From assembly GCF_009928685.1 (NCBI RefSeq), contig NZ_WWEO01000041.1:434001-498000 (forward strand): a stretch of DNA of 64,000 nt. The letters run 5' to 3'. The position numbers and the translations under genes were made by a program. Below the pieces are notes generated by a model that was given only the letters and a program-made list of their open reading frames with translations, ran no database searches and had not been told where the DNA came from. Of the stretch, positions 51,459-60,987 are shown one piece after another (the first letter of the stretch is position 1; each line of letters begins with the position of its first letter). The DNA is from Mucilaginibacter agri (GTDB lineage: Bacteria > Bacteroidota > Bacteroidia > Sphingobacteriales > Sphingobacteriaceae).

Positions 51459-53810
51459 ATGAAACCAATTAAAGTACTATGCCTGGCATTGCTGATGCCC
51501 TCGCTTCTTAGTGCCCAAAAAAAACCTGCCGCTACGCTGCCCCAGTTGGGTAAAAGCCCAGTAAAAGATGTTGTTGCCGCTATGACCGTAGAAGAAAAAG
51601 TGAAACTGATAGTAGGCATGGGCTTTAATATTGAAGGTATCCCTCCGGGTATGCTGCCACCGATTGACCCGGCTGATAATATTGCCGAGAAAGTGGTTGG
51701 CGCTGCCGGTCGTTCGCACGCTATACCTCGTTTGGGTATCCCAACACTTACATTATCCGATGGCCCTGCCGGGGTTCGTATCAACCCAATAAGACATAAA
51801 GACAGTACCCGCACATATTATGCTACCGCTTTCCCGGTGGGTACGTTACTGGCCTCATCATGGGATACTTCGCTGGTTCGCCATGTAGGTATTGCATTTG
51901 GCCACGAAGTATTGGAGTACGGTATCGATATCCTGTTAGCGCCGGGTATGAACATCCAGCGTAACCCGCTTGGCGGCCGTAACTTCGAGTACTACTCGGA
52001 AGATCCGCTGATTGCCGGTAATATGGCTGCCAGCTTTGTAAAGGGTATCCAGAGCAATGGCGTGGGTACATCAATCAAACACTTTGCAGCAAACAACGCC
52101 GAGTTTAACCGCATGAACTTGAACACCTTTGTGAGCGAACGTGCTATGCGCGAGATCTACCTGAAGGGTTTTGAGATTGCTGTTAAAAAAGCACAGCCAT
52201 GGACGGTAATGTCGTCATACAACCTCATTAACGGCACTTATACTTCAGAAAGTAAAGATTTATTAACTACTGTTCTGCGTAACGAGTGGGGCTTTAAAGG
52301 CTATGTAATGACCGACTGGTTTGGCGGTAAAAATGCTGTGGCACAGGTAAATGCAGGTAACGACCAATTAATGCCGGGTACCCCGATGCAAACCAAGGCC
52401 ATTATTGAAGGTGTAAAAGATGGCAAGATCACGATGGCACAATTAGATAAAAATGTGACCAATATCTTAAACATCATGCTTAAATCCCCAACGTTTAAAG
52501 GCTACAAATACTCTGACAAGCCAGACCTGAAAGCTGATGCTAAAGTTAGCCGTATGGCTGCTACCGAGGGTATGGTGTTGTTGAAAAATGAGAGCCATGC
52601 TTTGCCTTTAACCAGCAAAACTGTCGCCCTGTTCGGTAACACATCTTACGATCTGATTGCCGGTGGCACAGGTAGTGGTGATGTTAACAAGGCGTACGTG
52701 ATTTCATTAAACCAGGGATTGGTAAACAGCGGCTACCGTTTAGATCCGTCGTTAGCTGATAATTATAAATCTTACATCGCTGCAGAAAAAGCTAAACGTC
52801 CAAAACCTAAAATGATGTTTCTGGCACCGGCTCCTATTGCCGAGATGCCGCTTGACGAAAACTTGCTGAAAGAAAAAGCCGAAAAAGCTGATGTGGCAGT
52901 TATTACCATTGGCCGTATTGCAGGCGAAGGTGGCGACCGTAAAGAAGCCGACGATTTTACCCTGACCGCAGCCGAGCAAACCATGATAGCGGATATTACC
53001 AAAGCTTTCCACGGTAAAGAAAAAAATGTAGTTGTGGTACTAAACATCGGCGGTGTTGTTGAAACTGCTAGCTGGCGCGATAAACCAGATGCTATCTTAT
53101 TAGCATGGCACCCTGGTTTAGAGGGCGGTAACGCCATTGCCGACGTGTTAAGCGGCAAGGTTAACCCATCTGGTAAGCTAACAGCAACTTTTCCAATGGC
53201 TTACAGCGATGTGCCTAACTCTAAAACTTTCCCGGGTAAAGAATTACCGGGTGGCGAGTCTGCCAACCCACTAATGGGCCGCCCTGCCGAGGTTACTTAT
53301 GATGATGGTATTTATGTAGGTTACCGCTATTTCAACACTTTCGATGTTAAACCAGCTTACGAATTTGGCTACGGTTTATCGTATACCGATTTCGGCTACA
53401 GCAAATTTAAACTGAGCAGTGCAAGCTTTAACGGCAAAATTACTGCCACTGTTTTGGTTACCAATAAAGGCAAAAGAGCAGGTAAAGAAGTTGTGCAGCT
53501 ATACATTAGCGCACCAGCCAAAATGCTTAACAAGCCAGAGAGCGAGCTGAAAGGCTTTGCTAAAACCCGCTTGCTGAAACCGGGCGAAGCACAATTGTTA
53601 ACCTTTAACATTAACAGCGCCGACCTGGCCTCATTTGACACCGCTACCGAAACATGGATTGCCGAAAGCGGCGATTACAAAGTAAAAATCGGTGCTTCAT
53701 CAAAAGATATCAAAGAATCGGGAAAATTCAACCTGAATAAAAACATCAATGTGTTAAAAGTGCACAAGGTGCTTGCACCGGCTGCGCCGATAACCGAACT
53801 GACCCAATAA
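51459..53810 (+). CDS. GH3-family beta-glucosidase, secreted
   Basis: A 783-residue enzyme with a signal peptide (V-L-C-L-A-L-L-M-P-S-L-L-S-A-Q). The N-terminal TIM barrel has D-G-P-A-G-V-R, N-I-Q-R-N-P-L-G-G-R-N-F-E and K-H-F-A-A-N-N. The nucleophile Asp is in V-M-T-D-W-F-G-G, and the second domain has A-V-I-T-I-G-R. A Fn3-like C-terminal domain follows. It releases terminal glucose or xylose from beta-glycosides in the periplasm. ATG 51459 is chosen over the upstream 51411 start. An AT-rich stretch precedes it. Confidence 0.95.
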   Translation: MKPIKVLCLALLMPSLLSAQKKPAATLPQLGKSPVKDVVAAMTVEEKVKLIVGMGFNIEGIPPGMLPPIDPADNIAEKVVGAAGRSHAIPRLGIPTLTLSDGPAGVRINPIRHKDSTRTYYATAFPVGTLLASSWDTSLVRHVGIAFGHEVLEYGIDILLAPGMNIQRNPLGGRNFEYYSEDPLIAGNMAASFVKGIQSNGVGTSIKHFAANNAEFNRMNLNTFVSERAMREIYLKGFEIAVKKAQPWTVMSSYNLINGTYTSESKDLLTTVLRNEWGFKGYVMTDWFGGKNAVAQVNAGNDQLMPGTPMQTKAIIEGVKDGKITMAQLDKNVTNILNIMLKSPTFKGYKYSDKPDLKADAKVSRMAATEGMVLLKNESHALPLTSKTVALFGNTSYDLIAGGTGSGDVNKAYVISLNQGLVNSGYRLDPSLADNYKSYIAAEKAKRPKPKMMFLAPAPIAEMPLDENLLKEKAEKADVAVITIGRIAGEGGDRKEADDFTLTAAEQTMIADITKAFHGKEKNVVVVLNIGGVVETASWRDKPDAILLAWHPGLEGGNAIADVLSGKVNPSGKLTATFPMAYSDVPNSKTFPGKELPGGESANPLMGRPAEVTYDDGIYVGYRYFNTFDVKPAYEFGYGLSYTDFGYSKFKLSSASFNGKITATVLVTNKGKRAGKEVVQLYISAPAKMLNKPESELKGFAKTRLLKPGEAQLLTFNINSADLASFDTATETWIAESGDYKVKIGASSKDIKESGKFNLNKNINVLKVHKVLAPAAPITELTQ

Positions 53811-53837
53811 TACACGCACCACACTAACTAAACTCTG

Positions 53838-53866
53838 AAAGCGGCCCCTTGTGGGTCGCTTTTTTT
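53838..53866 (+). terminator. Terminator of the GH3 gene
   Basis: AGCGGCCCC paired with GGGTCGCT (one G-U) around a short loop, followed by seven T; it lies 28 bp after the stop. Confidence 0.85.
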
Positions 53867-53910
53867 GTATGTAAAGTTCATGATCGATTAGACGGAAAAA
53901 ATGCGGCGGC

Positions 53911-54044
53911 GATTCCCTCCCTTGGGAGGGTTTAGGGAGAGGTTTCTTGGGAAGGCAATGCCAGTGCTAATACCACCAACTTAAATAAGGGGTCGACTTT
54001 TTTGTCCTCGCAGCGATCTCTCGCAGAGGACCCTGCCTGCATTG
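53911..54044. repeat. Compound intergenic repeat region between GH3 and GH20
   Basis: This 338-bp gap (53811-54149) holds no gene. It contains a self-complementary CCCTCCC/GGGAGGG block (53916-53946) and a hairpin-like GCAG...CTCGCAGAGGACCCTGC block (54010-54036). Both block types recur at 62618-62860. The order differs between the two places. It looks like dispersed REP-type elements rather than coding sequence. Confidence 0.65.
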
Positions 54045-54056
54045 TAAAGATGTTAA

Positions 54057-54082
54057 TATGCAACCTAAATTTAAGTTGCATA
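54057..54082. promoter_or_regulatory. Near-perfect 26-bp palindrome upstream of GH20
   Basis: TATGCAAC (54057-54064) and GTTGCATA (54075-54082) flank a palindromic TAAATTTA core with a single mismatched pair. It lies 67 bp upstream of the GH20 start. A LacI/GntR-type operator or a structure in the leader is possible. Confidence 0.5.
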
Positions 54083-54149
54083 ATCAGCTGCATAATTATA
54101 ATTTGCAGTCTATATCTACATCAATTAAAATCTCTCACATTTAATTTTT

Positions 54150-56051
54150 ATGAAGAAACTCATAGCTCTCGCTTTTCTTGGTAGCCTTGCCATCTCATCA
54201 TTTGGGCAGGCAACTAAAAAAATAGCCATTATCCCTCAACCGGTAGAGGTTATAGAAACCCCCGGAACATTTACCCTACCAAAAGTTGTTATTGTTGAAG
54301 GCGTTGGCAGCGGTGTTACCCCGGTAACCAATTATCTGAAAAAGAAACTGACCACCGCTACCGCAGTTACTATTGCCGAAAGAACCAGCGGCCCTGTTTA
54401 TACTGTAAAGCTAGCTTTAAACACTAAAGCCGATGCGGTATTGGGCACCGAGGGCTACCATCTAACAGTATCTACCAAGAATATTTTAATTACAGCAAAC
54501 CAGCCAGCCGGTTTATTTTACGGTGTGCAAACCTTGCTGCAGTTATTCCCTAAAGAAATAGAGAGCCCTACCGTTGTTAAGAAAACCTGGACACTTCCAT
54601 GTGCTAAAATAACCGACTACCCACGCTTCGCATGGAGGGGTTTGATGTTTGACGTTGCCCGCCACTTTTTTACCAAAGAAGAGGTTAAGCAATACATTGA
54701 TAACATGGTGCGCTATAAATTTAACTTGTTGCACCTGCATTTGGCAGATGACGAAGGCTGGAGAATTGAGATAAAAAGCTTGCCGAAGCTAACAGAAGTT
54801 GGCGCATACAACGTTAAAAAAGTAGGCTATTTCGGGACCTTCTCTGCCCCAACAGCCGACGAGCCAAGAAATTACGGAGGTTTCTATACTCAGGATGATA
54901 TTCGCGAGTTGGTTAAATATGCAAAAGATCGTTTTGTTGATATTATGCCAGAAATTGATGTTCCCGGTCATAGCTTAGCCGCTGTTTCTGCCTACCCGGA
55001 ATTATCTTGCACGCCTGGTGCCGAGAACTACCACGTACGTTCGGGTGAAGTAATTATGGATTGGAGCGTTCGCCCACCGAAAGCTTTGGTTGATAACACC
55101 CTTTGCCCTGCCAACGGAAAAGTTTATGAATTTTTAGATAAGGTATTAACAGAAATTGCTCCATTGTTTCCGTTCCAATACATCCACATGGGTGGCGACG
55201 AATGCCCTAAAAATTTCTGGGAACAAAGTCAGGCTGTAAAAGACCTGATGGCGAAAGAAAATCTGAAGAACATGGAAGAGGTGCAAAGCTACTTCGAGAA
55301 ACGTTTGGAAAAGATAGTAGAATCTAAAGGCAAGAAATTTATGGGTTGGGATGAGATTTTGGAAGGTGGACTTGCCCCTGGCGCAGCTGTAATGAGCTGG
55401 CGCGGAATGGAAGGTGGCATTGCTGCTGCCAAGGCTAAACACGAGGTGGTGATGAGCCCTACCACTTTCGCCTACCTGGATTACATGAACGGCGATGTGG
55501 CTATAGAGCCACGTGTTTACGCAACGCTTCGTCTATCTAAAACCTACGCGTTTGAACCCGTGCCAGACAGCGTAGATGCACAATACATTAAAGGTGGGCA
55601 AGCTAACCTTTGGACCGAACAAGTTTACAATATGCGCCATGCCGAGTACATGACCTGGCCGCGTGGTTTTGCCATATCTGAAACGCTATGGTCGCCGAAG
55701 GCAAAGAAAAACTGGGACAACTTTGTAACTCGTGTAGAAACACAGTTCGACCGTTTTAAAGTAGCCGATATTAAATATGCACCAAGTGTATACGATCCTA
55801 TCATCACCGCAAGCCAAACCGCAGATCAGCAAGTGCAGGTGTTTTTAAGCACCGAGATGAAAGGCCTGGATATTTATTACACATTCGATAACTCCTTTCC
55901 GGATAATCATTACCCGAAATACACTACCCCGGTTGTAATACCGAAAGATGCATTTCAGCTAAAAATGATCACCTATCGCGGTAACGAGCCAATCGGCAGA
56001 TTGATCACTATCCCGGTTACGGATTTGAATAAGAGAGCTGGTAAGAAATAA
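54150..56051 (+). CDS. GH20-family beta-N-acetylhexosaminidase, secreted
   Basis: A 633-residue enzyme with a signal peptide (A-L-A-F-L-G-S-L-A-I-S-S-F-G-Q). The GH20b-like N-terminal domain (about 25-150) precedes the barrel. The catalytic pair is in H-M-G-G-D-E-C-P-K (Asp-Glu; about residue 345). L-H-L-H-L-A-D-D-E-G-W-R and W-T-E-Q-V-Y also line the site. A C-terminal region with I-Y-Y-T-F-D-N-S resembles the CHB_HEX C-terminal domain. It removes terminal N-acetylglucosamine or galactosamine from glycans. Confidence 0.95.
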   Translation: MKKLIALAFLGSLAISSFGQATKKIAIIPQPVEVIETPGTFTLPKVVIVEGVGSGVTPVTNYLKKKLTTATAVTIAERTSGPVYTVKLALNTKADAVLGTEGYHLTVSTKNILITANQPAGLFYGVQTLLQLFPKEIESPTVVKKTWTLPCAKITDYPRFAWRGLMFDVARHFFTKEEVKQYIDNMVRYKFNLLHLHLADDEGWRIEIKSLPKLTEVGAYNVKKVGYFGTFSAPTADEPRNYGGFYTQDDIRELVKYAKDRFVDIMPEIDVPGHSLAAVSAYPELSCTPGAENYHVRSGEVIMDWSVRPPKALVDNTLCPANGKVYEFLDKVLTEIAPLFPFQYIHMGGDECPKNFWEQSQAVKDLMAKENLKNMEEVQSYFEKRLEKIVESKGKKFMGWDEILEGGLAPGAAVMSWRGMEGGIAAAKAKHEVVMSPTTFAYLDYMNGDVAIEPRVYATLRLSKTYAFEPVPDSVDAQYIKGGQANLWTEQVYNMRHAEYMTWPRGFAISETLWSPKAKKNWDNFVTRVETQFDRFKVADIKYAPSVYDPIITASQTADQQVQVFLSTEMKGLDIYYTFDNSFPDNHYPKYTTPVVIPKDAFQLKMITYRGNEPIGRLITIPVTDLNKRAGKK

Positions 56052-56068
56052 GCATTACAGCTTTAAAG

Positions 56069-56099
56069 AAAGTCTCACCCTTATCGGTGGGACTTTTTT
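56069..56099 (+). terminator. Terminator of the GH20 gene
   Basis: A stem of AAAGTCTCACC with GGTGGGACTTT (one G-U) and a short loop, followed by T6. It is 17 bp after the stop. Confidence 0.85.
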
Positions 56100-56129
56100 G
56101 TTTTTATCCTTAACCCCATTATTAGCCGC

Positions 56130-56230
56130 TATTCGTCATGCTGAACTTGTTTCAGCACCCCACTCGCTAAGTATAAAATGCATAATCCATTTTCATTCTT
56201 TGTCGCCTCTGCAGGAGACCCTACAAAGAC
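56130..56230. repeat. Small dispersed repeats downstream of GH20
   Basis: The 192-bp gap after the GH20 terminator contains TGCTGAA and TTCAGCA arms (56144-56162) with a 5-nt loop and a CTCTGCAGGAGACCCTAC segment (56208-56225) similar to the block at 54010 and 62630. Neither strand encodes a convincing gene. These resemble intergenic repeats of the family seen in Sphingobacteria. Confidence 0.5.
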
Positions 56231-56291
56231 TAAAACAGTAACGAAGCACAGCGGCTAACGTTCATTAAGAGCACAGCATTTAAGAAGAATC

Positions 56292-56678
56292 TTACGCCAT
56301 CTCCACAACCTCACCTCGTTTATCCAACAAATTCTCAATTTTGGTAATGAGTTGTTGCATGTCAAACGGTTTAGTCATAAAGTCGTCGGCACCGGCATCG
56401 TGGGCAGAGGTACCTACGTCGTTACTGGCAGAGATCATTAGTACAGGGATATGACGGGTTTTATCGCTGGCTTTTAGTTCGCGGCATATATCGCGGCCAT
56501 CCACACCCGACATCCAGATGTCCAGTAAAAAAAGGTCGGGAAGTTGTTCGTCTGATAGCTTAAGGGTATCGCGTCCGTCGTAAGTTGTTCTTACGTCGTA
56601 GTCATAAAAATTGAGCATCATTTCAACGGCGTCCACAATCCCCGGATCGTCGTCGGCTATTAATATCTTCTTAAGCAT
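56292..56678 (-). CDS. Response regulator, receiver domain only
   Basis: A 128-residue CheY-type receiver: acidic pocket D9-D10-D11, phosphoacceptor D53 in L-L-D-I-W-M-S-G, S-A-S in the switch strand, and T-K-P-F with the conserved Lys. No output domain. It lies 128 bp downstream of the PAS-kinase gene on the same strand and may be its partner. Confidence 0.92.
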   Translation of the reverse strand: MLKKILIADDDPGIVDAVEMMLNFYDYDVRTTYDGRDTLKLSDEQLPDLFLLDIWMSGVDGRDICRELKASDKTRHIPVLMISASNDVGTSAHDAGADDFMTKPFDMQQLITKIENLLDKRGEVVEMA

Positions 56679-56806
56679 GTTATTTACAGGTGAAGCAAAC
56701 TTATAAAAATTGTTAAGTTAAAGAAGAAATATTTTCAACTTAACCAATAGTAAATTAACCTGATATACAATGCATTAATATTGTGTATTTGGAACACAAT
56801 GGCATT

Positions 56807-59410
56807 TTACATTTGCTTAATAGGCAAAGCGAAGCAAAAGGTAGATCCTTGTCCCGGCACGGAGTTCACCCATATACGGCCGCCCTCGCGCTTAACAATT
56901 TCGGAGGATATATATAATCCCAAACCCAGGCCCGGAAATGTATGCTGCTTGTCGCCGCTTACACGGTAAAATTGCTCAAAAACTTTGTCCTTTTTATCAT
57001 GGCTGATGCCGATACCAAAATCTTCCACACATACGGATACTTCGCCATCGACCACCTTGGCTTTAACGATAATTTTATCTGCATCGGGCGAATATTTGAT
57101 AGCGTTGGTAACTAGGTTGGTAAGCACTTGGCCTATGCGGTCTTTATCGGCATATACGCTGCCTATGGGTTGCAGTTCGGGTATAATCTGGTGGCGCTCG
57201 GTGGTGCGCTGCAGGTCTTCGACAAGCTCCAGCAACAGTTGGTTAAAATCAAACCAGGTATCGTTAAACTGCAACCTGCCCGACTGAATTTTGGTTACGT
57301 CTAATAAGTCGCCTATCAAGCTGGTAAGGCGGTCTATCTGATTGTTCATTTTTACCAGCATGGCGGCTTTACGCTCGTCGCCGCTCTTTAGAAACATGGC
57401 TTCGAGTACCTGGGCGTAGGCTTTAATGCTGGTAACTGGCGTTTTAAGCTCGTGGCTGGCTATGCCAATAAACTCATCTTTTTGATTCTGCAGTTGCTTT
57501 TGCTCGGTAATATCTACACAAGCACCGATGTAACCTGAAAATTTTCCGGCTTCGTTATATTGAGGGTTGCCTGTGCAAACTATCCAACGCAGGGTACCAT
57601 CGGTATGTTTGATCCGGAATTGGCTTTCGTGAAACTTGCGGTCTTTAAAATCGCCTAAAAACTTGTCGATAGCCTGTTGTACATCTTCTTCCAATACGGT
57701 GCTCAGCCAGCCTTCGCCCATGTGGCTTTCCAATGGATGGCCGGTCCAGTCTATCCAGATCTGGTTTACATAAGTGATCATAGCATTCGCATCCGACATC
57801 CACAAAGCCGTTGGCGAGGCAGTAGTAATCCCCCTGAATAATTGCTCCCGGTCTGCAAGTGCTTTACGGGCGGCAATATCGGGGCGTAAGTCTCTAAATA
57901 ACGAAGCCCTACCCAGCGGCTTGCCGGTAACGGGTTCGCGCAGTAAAAGGGTTATGCCCTGGCCGGGTATTGCTTCGCCGGTAACAAAATGTTTATAGGT
58001 TACCTGGCCCTCCCATCGGCCGTCTCTTAACAATATAGGGTTTATTTCTTCGCGAAGTTTTTCCAGCTCGGAAGGTAAAACATAGTCCGAATTATGTCTT
58101 TTGGCAGCTTCGAGGTTTTCGAGCCCCATCAACTCTATACCTGTTTTGTTTACATAGGTAACATGGCCTTCGCTGCTGGATAGGCTAATAAAATCGCTGC
58201 TGTTTTCTATTAGCCACAGCAGACGTTGCTGTTCTTCGCGGGCTTCTACCTCGGCAGTAACATCCTGGCATATGCCCATCAGCACAACGGGAATGCCTTC
58301 GGGATCAAATATGTATGAGCCCAGTGTCCTTATCCAATGTACAGAGCCGTCCAGCCAAGTAAAACGGATCTCGTAATGGAGTTTGCCTGTTTCCATGGCA
58401 ATCTCGAAGGCTTGTTTTCGTTTATTCAGGTCATCGGGATGAATTAGGTCGATCATGTCGTCATGGCTCAACTCCGCCTCATCCTGGCCGGTTAGAATTT
58501 TAATAAACGTAGGCGAATAAATCGTCTCATCAGTAATAATATCGAGGAAAAAGGTTCCGGCACCAGCCGCTTCAATAGCCAGCGAGGTTAACTGCTCGGC
58601 CGATTTTGCCTTTTCGTCTGCAGCAATTTGTTCGGTAATATCCTGAGCGATGCCCGAAAAGCGGATAGGGTTGTTTTCGATATCGAAATAAGCCTTGCCC
58701 TGGCAATGCAGCCAGCGTAAGCGGTTATCATCGGCGCCAATGGTCCTGAACTTTACATCATAACTGCCCCCCGACTCGGGCCTTAGTGCTGCGGCCACCG
58801 CTTTATCTACCTTTAGCCTGTCGACAGGGTGCATGTACTTTAATACTTCTTTGTACGGAACGATATCATCTTTGCTGAAACCGTAAAGCTCCTTGCAACG
58901 ATCATCCCACCAAACAGTATTATTCAGAATGTCCAGGTCCCAGTTGCCAATGCCGGCGGCGGCAAGTGTAAAGCTTCTGCGTTCGTCGGCTTCGGTGGCC
59001 TGGCGTTTGGCTAAAACAAGTTCGGTAAGGTCTTTGGCGGTATTTAGGATGCCCCATACCTCGCCATTTGCATTTTTAAGTGGCGTGTAAGCAAAATCAA
59101 AATAAAAGGTTTGAACTTTACCGTCGCGCAAAAAGTCTACCCGTTGTGTTTTTGCTTCGTAGGCAATGCCGGTAGTAAATACCTGGTCGAGCAGTTCGTT
59201 AAAACCCTGGCCATCAACCTCTGGTAAAGCTTCGCGAAAGGTTTTGCCAACAACGGATTCTGTTTTGCCCCAGGCTTCGTGAATAGCTTTATTAGCCACG
59301 CGGATTCGCATTTCTGGCCCAACATATAAGCCGATTGGATCGGGGGCGCCTTCTATAAGCGCGCGGAGTATATCAATCTCATCGGGATTAATGTCGCTGG
59401 CAAAATTCAT
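56807..59410 (-). CDS. Multi-PAS sensor histidine kinase
   Basis: An 867-residue soluble kinase with five PAS-type segments in tandem: about 12-135, 145-265, 270-390, 395-520 and 530-640. PAC motifs are seen, such as G-I-A-Q-D-I-T-E-Q and G-I-C-Q-D-V-T. HisKA carries the phosphoacceptor His in F-I-G-I-A-S-H-E-L-K-T-P (near 650), followed by HATPase N box (L-V-T-N-A-I-K-Y-S) and G boxes (D-F-G-I-G-I, G-L-G-L-G-L-Y-I). No transmembrane helix is evident, so the signals are cytosolic. The downstream receiver-only protein is the likely partner. Confidence 0.94.
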   Translation of the reverse strand: MNFASDINPDEIDILRALIEGAPDPIGLYVGPEMRIRVANKAIHEAWGKTESVVGKTFREALPEVDGQGFNELLDQVFTTGIAYEAKTQRVDFLRDGKVQTFYFDFAYTPLKNANGEVWGILNTAKDLTELVLAKRQATEADERRSFTLAAAGIGNWDLDILNNTVWWDDRCKELYGFSKDDIVPYKEVLKYMHPVDRLKVDKAVAAALRPESGGSYDVKFRTIGADDNRLRWLHCQGKAYFDIENNPIRFSGIAQDITEQIAADEKAKSAEQLTSLAIEAAGAGTFFLDIITDETIYSPTFIKILTGQDEAELSHDDMIDLIHPDDLNKRKQAFEIAMETGKLHYEIRFTWLDGSVHWIRTLGSYIFDPEGIPVVLMGICQDVTAEVEAREEQQRLLWLIENSSDFISLSSSEGHVTYVNKTGIELMGLENLEAAKRHNSDYVLPSELEKLREEINPILLRDGRWEGQVTYKHFVTGEAIPGQGITLLLREPVTGKPLGRASLFRDLRPDIAARKALADREQLFRGITTASPTALWMSDANAMITYVNQIWIDWTGHPLESHMGEGWLSTVLEEDVQQAIDKFLGDFKDRKFHESQFRIKHTDGTLRWIVCTGNPQYNEAGKFSGYIGACVDITEQKQLQNQKDEFIGIASHELKTPVTSIKAYAQVLEAMFLKSGDERKAAMLVKMNNQIDRLTSLIGDLLDVTKIQSGRLQFNDTWFDFNQLLLELVEDLQRTTERHQIIPELQPIGSVYADKDRIGQVLTNLVTNAIKYSPDADKIIVKAKVVDGEVSVCVEDFGIGISHDKKDKVFEQFYRVSGDKQHTFPGLGLGLYISSEIVKREGGRIWVNSVPGQGSTFCFALPIKQM

Positions 59411-59476
59411 ACTGGGGGCTGTTTAACACAAGTATTTGGGTTTAAAGATACATTATAACATTTTTGTTTTAAAATG

Positions 59477-60292
59477 CTACAAGATAGCGGCGGGTTTTGC
59501 TACCACTTCCAATACATCGCCAACGCTAATGTTGCCTGTGCCTTTATGCAACAGGTTTTGGCCGAAGTAGATCTTGTTGTTCTGCGCCCGGTATTTGGCC
59601 AGCACCTTCAAGGGTTCGGGGTGTTTGGCTGCGCTTTGCTGATCGATGGTGATCATCACACATCGTGCGCAGCGTTTTACGCCGTAAAAATCTATATCAC
59701 CTATGCGAATGTGCGGCATTACATCTTCCTCAAAAGGTTCGCCACCGCTGAAAACGATATTGGGCCGGAAACGGTCCATCCTGATCGGGCTCTGCAGGCG
59801 GGTATTCAATTCATCCAATGATGCCTGGCCGATAAGCAAAAAAGGATAAGCATCAGCAAAGGAGGTGATCTGCTGTTCGTGCGCGTACCTTGGGTCAACC
59901 TCCCGACGCGATACGTCGGCCATGTAAACCAGCCGGGCATTCATGCCCAGCACATTGGTAAACCATTTGTCTATATCAGGGCAAACCAATGTGCCTGTAC
60001 AGGTATCATCCCAAACAGTTACGGGAATGTCGGTGTTCGTTTGCGGTATAAAAGGGATACCTATAGACGAGCCATCTTTTAAGTAAGTAACGCGCAGACC
60101 GGCGGCTTCTATACTTACGCTCAGCAAAGCCATTTGTGCAAACTCACGCTGCGACAGAAAACGGTTATTATCGTCGATCAACATCCAACGGCGGTCGTAT
60201 TTCAAACCGCGGTCGGTGACCTCGGCAGTATCTAAAGCAAGGCCGCCTAGGGATTTAATGGGGTAAATAAACAGCTGGCTTACAGTTAACAT
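59477..60292 (-). CDS. MOSC-domain protein (YcbX/MARC-like)
   Basis: A 271-residue protein. An N-terminal beta-barrel segment (I-Y-P-I-K-S-L-G-G) precedes D-R-R-W-M-L-I-D. The MOSC part follows with F-R-P-N-I-V-F-S-G-G-E-P-F-E-E-D and R-C-A-R-C-V-M-I-T-I-D-Q, where a Cys near the molybdenum-binding region is expected. Relatives bind the Mo cofactor and reduce N-hydroxylated substrates. There is no fused ferredoxin domain. It stands alone on its strand. Confidence 0.9.
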   Translation of the reverse strand: MLTVSQLFIYPIKSLGGLALDTAEVTDRGLKYDRRWMLIDDNNRFLSQREFAQMALLSVSIEAAGLRVTYLKDGSSIGIPFIPQTNTDIPVTVWDDTCTGTLVCPDIDKWFTNVLGMNARLVYMADVSRREVDPRYAHEQQITSFADAYPFLLIGQASLDELNTRLQSPIRMDRFRPNIVFSGGEPFEEDVMPHIRIGDIDFYGVKRCARCVMITIDQQSAAKHPEPLKVLAKYRAQNNKIYFGQNLLHKGTGNISVGDVLEVVAKPAAIL

Positions 60293-60491
60293 TGCAGCGC
60301 TAAAATAGCGATAATATGGGTGATGCGGAAGAAGAACGATGGCTTTTGGATGTTGTTGAATTGGAGGCGACTGTGATTACTTGCCGAGAATGTTCCGACG
60401 CTTGTTTGGACGAAGCAAGATGGGCCGGCTTCTACGCGCGACACTTCGAGTACCTCAGTGTGACAGCCCCTTTTTATACCCTCCTAAACAA

Positions 60492-60522
60492 AAAAAGAGT
60501 CCAATAATTATGGACTCTTTTT
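60492..60522. terminator. Bidirectional terminator
   Basis: GAGTCCA and TGGACTC (7 bp, 7-nt loop) are flanked by A6 on one side and T5 on the other, so it functions both ways. On the minus strand it ends the small gene at 60552-60692. Confidence 0.75.
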
Positions 60523-60551
60523 ATTTTCATCATAGGTAGGATATATATAGA

Positions 60552-60692
60552 TCAGGCAGCTTTTTTAGCTCCCTGGTTGTTGCCGTTTTTGTGTTGGGCT
60601 GTACGATATGCTTTCAAATCAGCCTGTAACATTTTTTTCAATTGAATATCGATTGATCTTAAAAGTAGGTCGGTGTTGTTAATGGTTTTCAT
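60552..60692 (-). CDS. Small 46-residue basic protein
   Basis: Starts at ATG 60692 and encodes M-K-T-I-N-N-T-D-L-L-L-R-S-I-D-I-Q-L-K-K and ends G-A-K-K-A-A. The product is Lys/Arg/Gln-rich with an amphipathic helix. A bidirectional terminator lies 30 bp after the stop, and upstream sequence is non-coding. There is no strong Shine-Dalgarno, as is usual in the group. The helix and basic tail suggest a nucleic-acid or ribosome binding protein, but no family is recognised. Confidence 0.55.
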   Translation of the reverse strand: MKTINNTDLLLRSIDIQLKKMLQADLKAYRTAQHKNGNNQGAKKAA

Positions 60693-60936
60693 ATCGGTTG
60701 TGTTAATGTTTTTTTCTTAGTTAGTTGTGTTAGGTTTAATACGATAATTATGCCAAACGTGCCAAAGCTTTTCCTTGAAGGCAAAAAAGGCTTTTTTTAA
60801 ATTGAGCCTTGTTTAAAACTGTATTTTAAAAAATACAATAAGGAGAAACAGATGACTAAAAAATCAAATTTTCATGACTTTTAAGTTATTTTGTGTGATT
60901 GGACATAGAAGATGCTTTTGCGATATGAAATAAAAA

Positions 60937-60962
60937 AGGCCGGTTAAAATCTCAACCGGCCT
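60937..60962 (-). terminator. Terminator of the Cys-rich protein gene
   Basis: On the minus strand AGGCCGGTT and AACCGGCCT (9 bp, 8-nt loop) are followed by a T-run (complement of A6 at 60932-60937). It lies 26 bp after the stop at 60988. Confidence 0.85.
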
Positions 60963-60987
60963 GAATAATTAAATTCTAACGGATTTG

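Noticed and set aside
60441..60463. Short ACACT/AGTGT inverted repeat
   Set aside because: Only 5-bp arms; kept as a possible dispersed repeat but too weak to list as a feature.
60316..60507. 63-codon plus-strand frame near the MOSC gene
   Set aside because: It runs through the terminator at 60492 and a repeat-like ACACTTCGAGTACCTCAGTGT segment, so it is probably a chance frame over a dispersed repeat.
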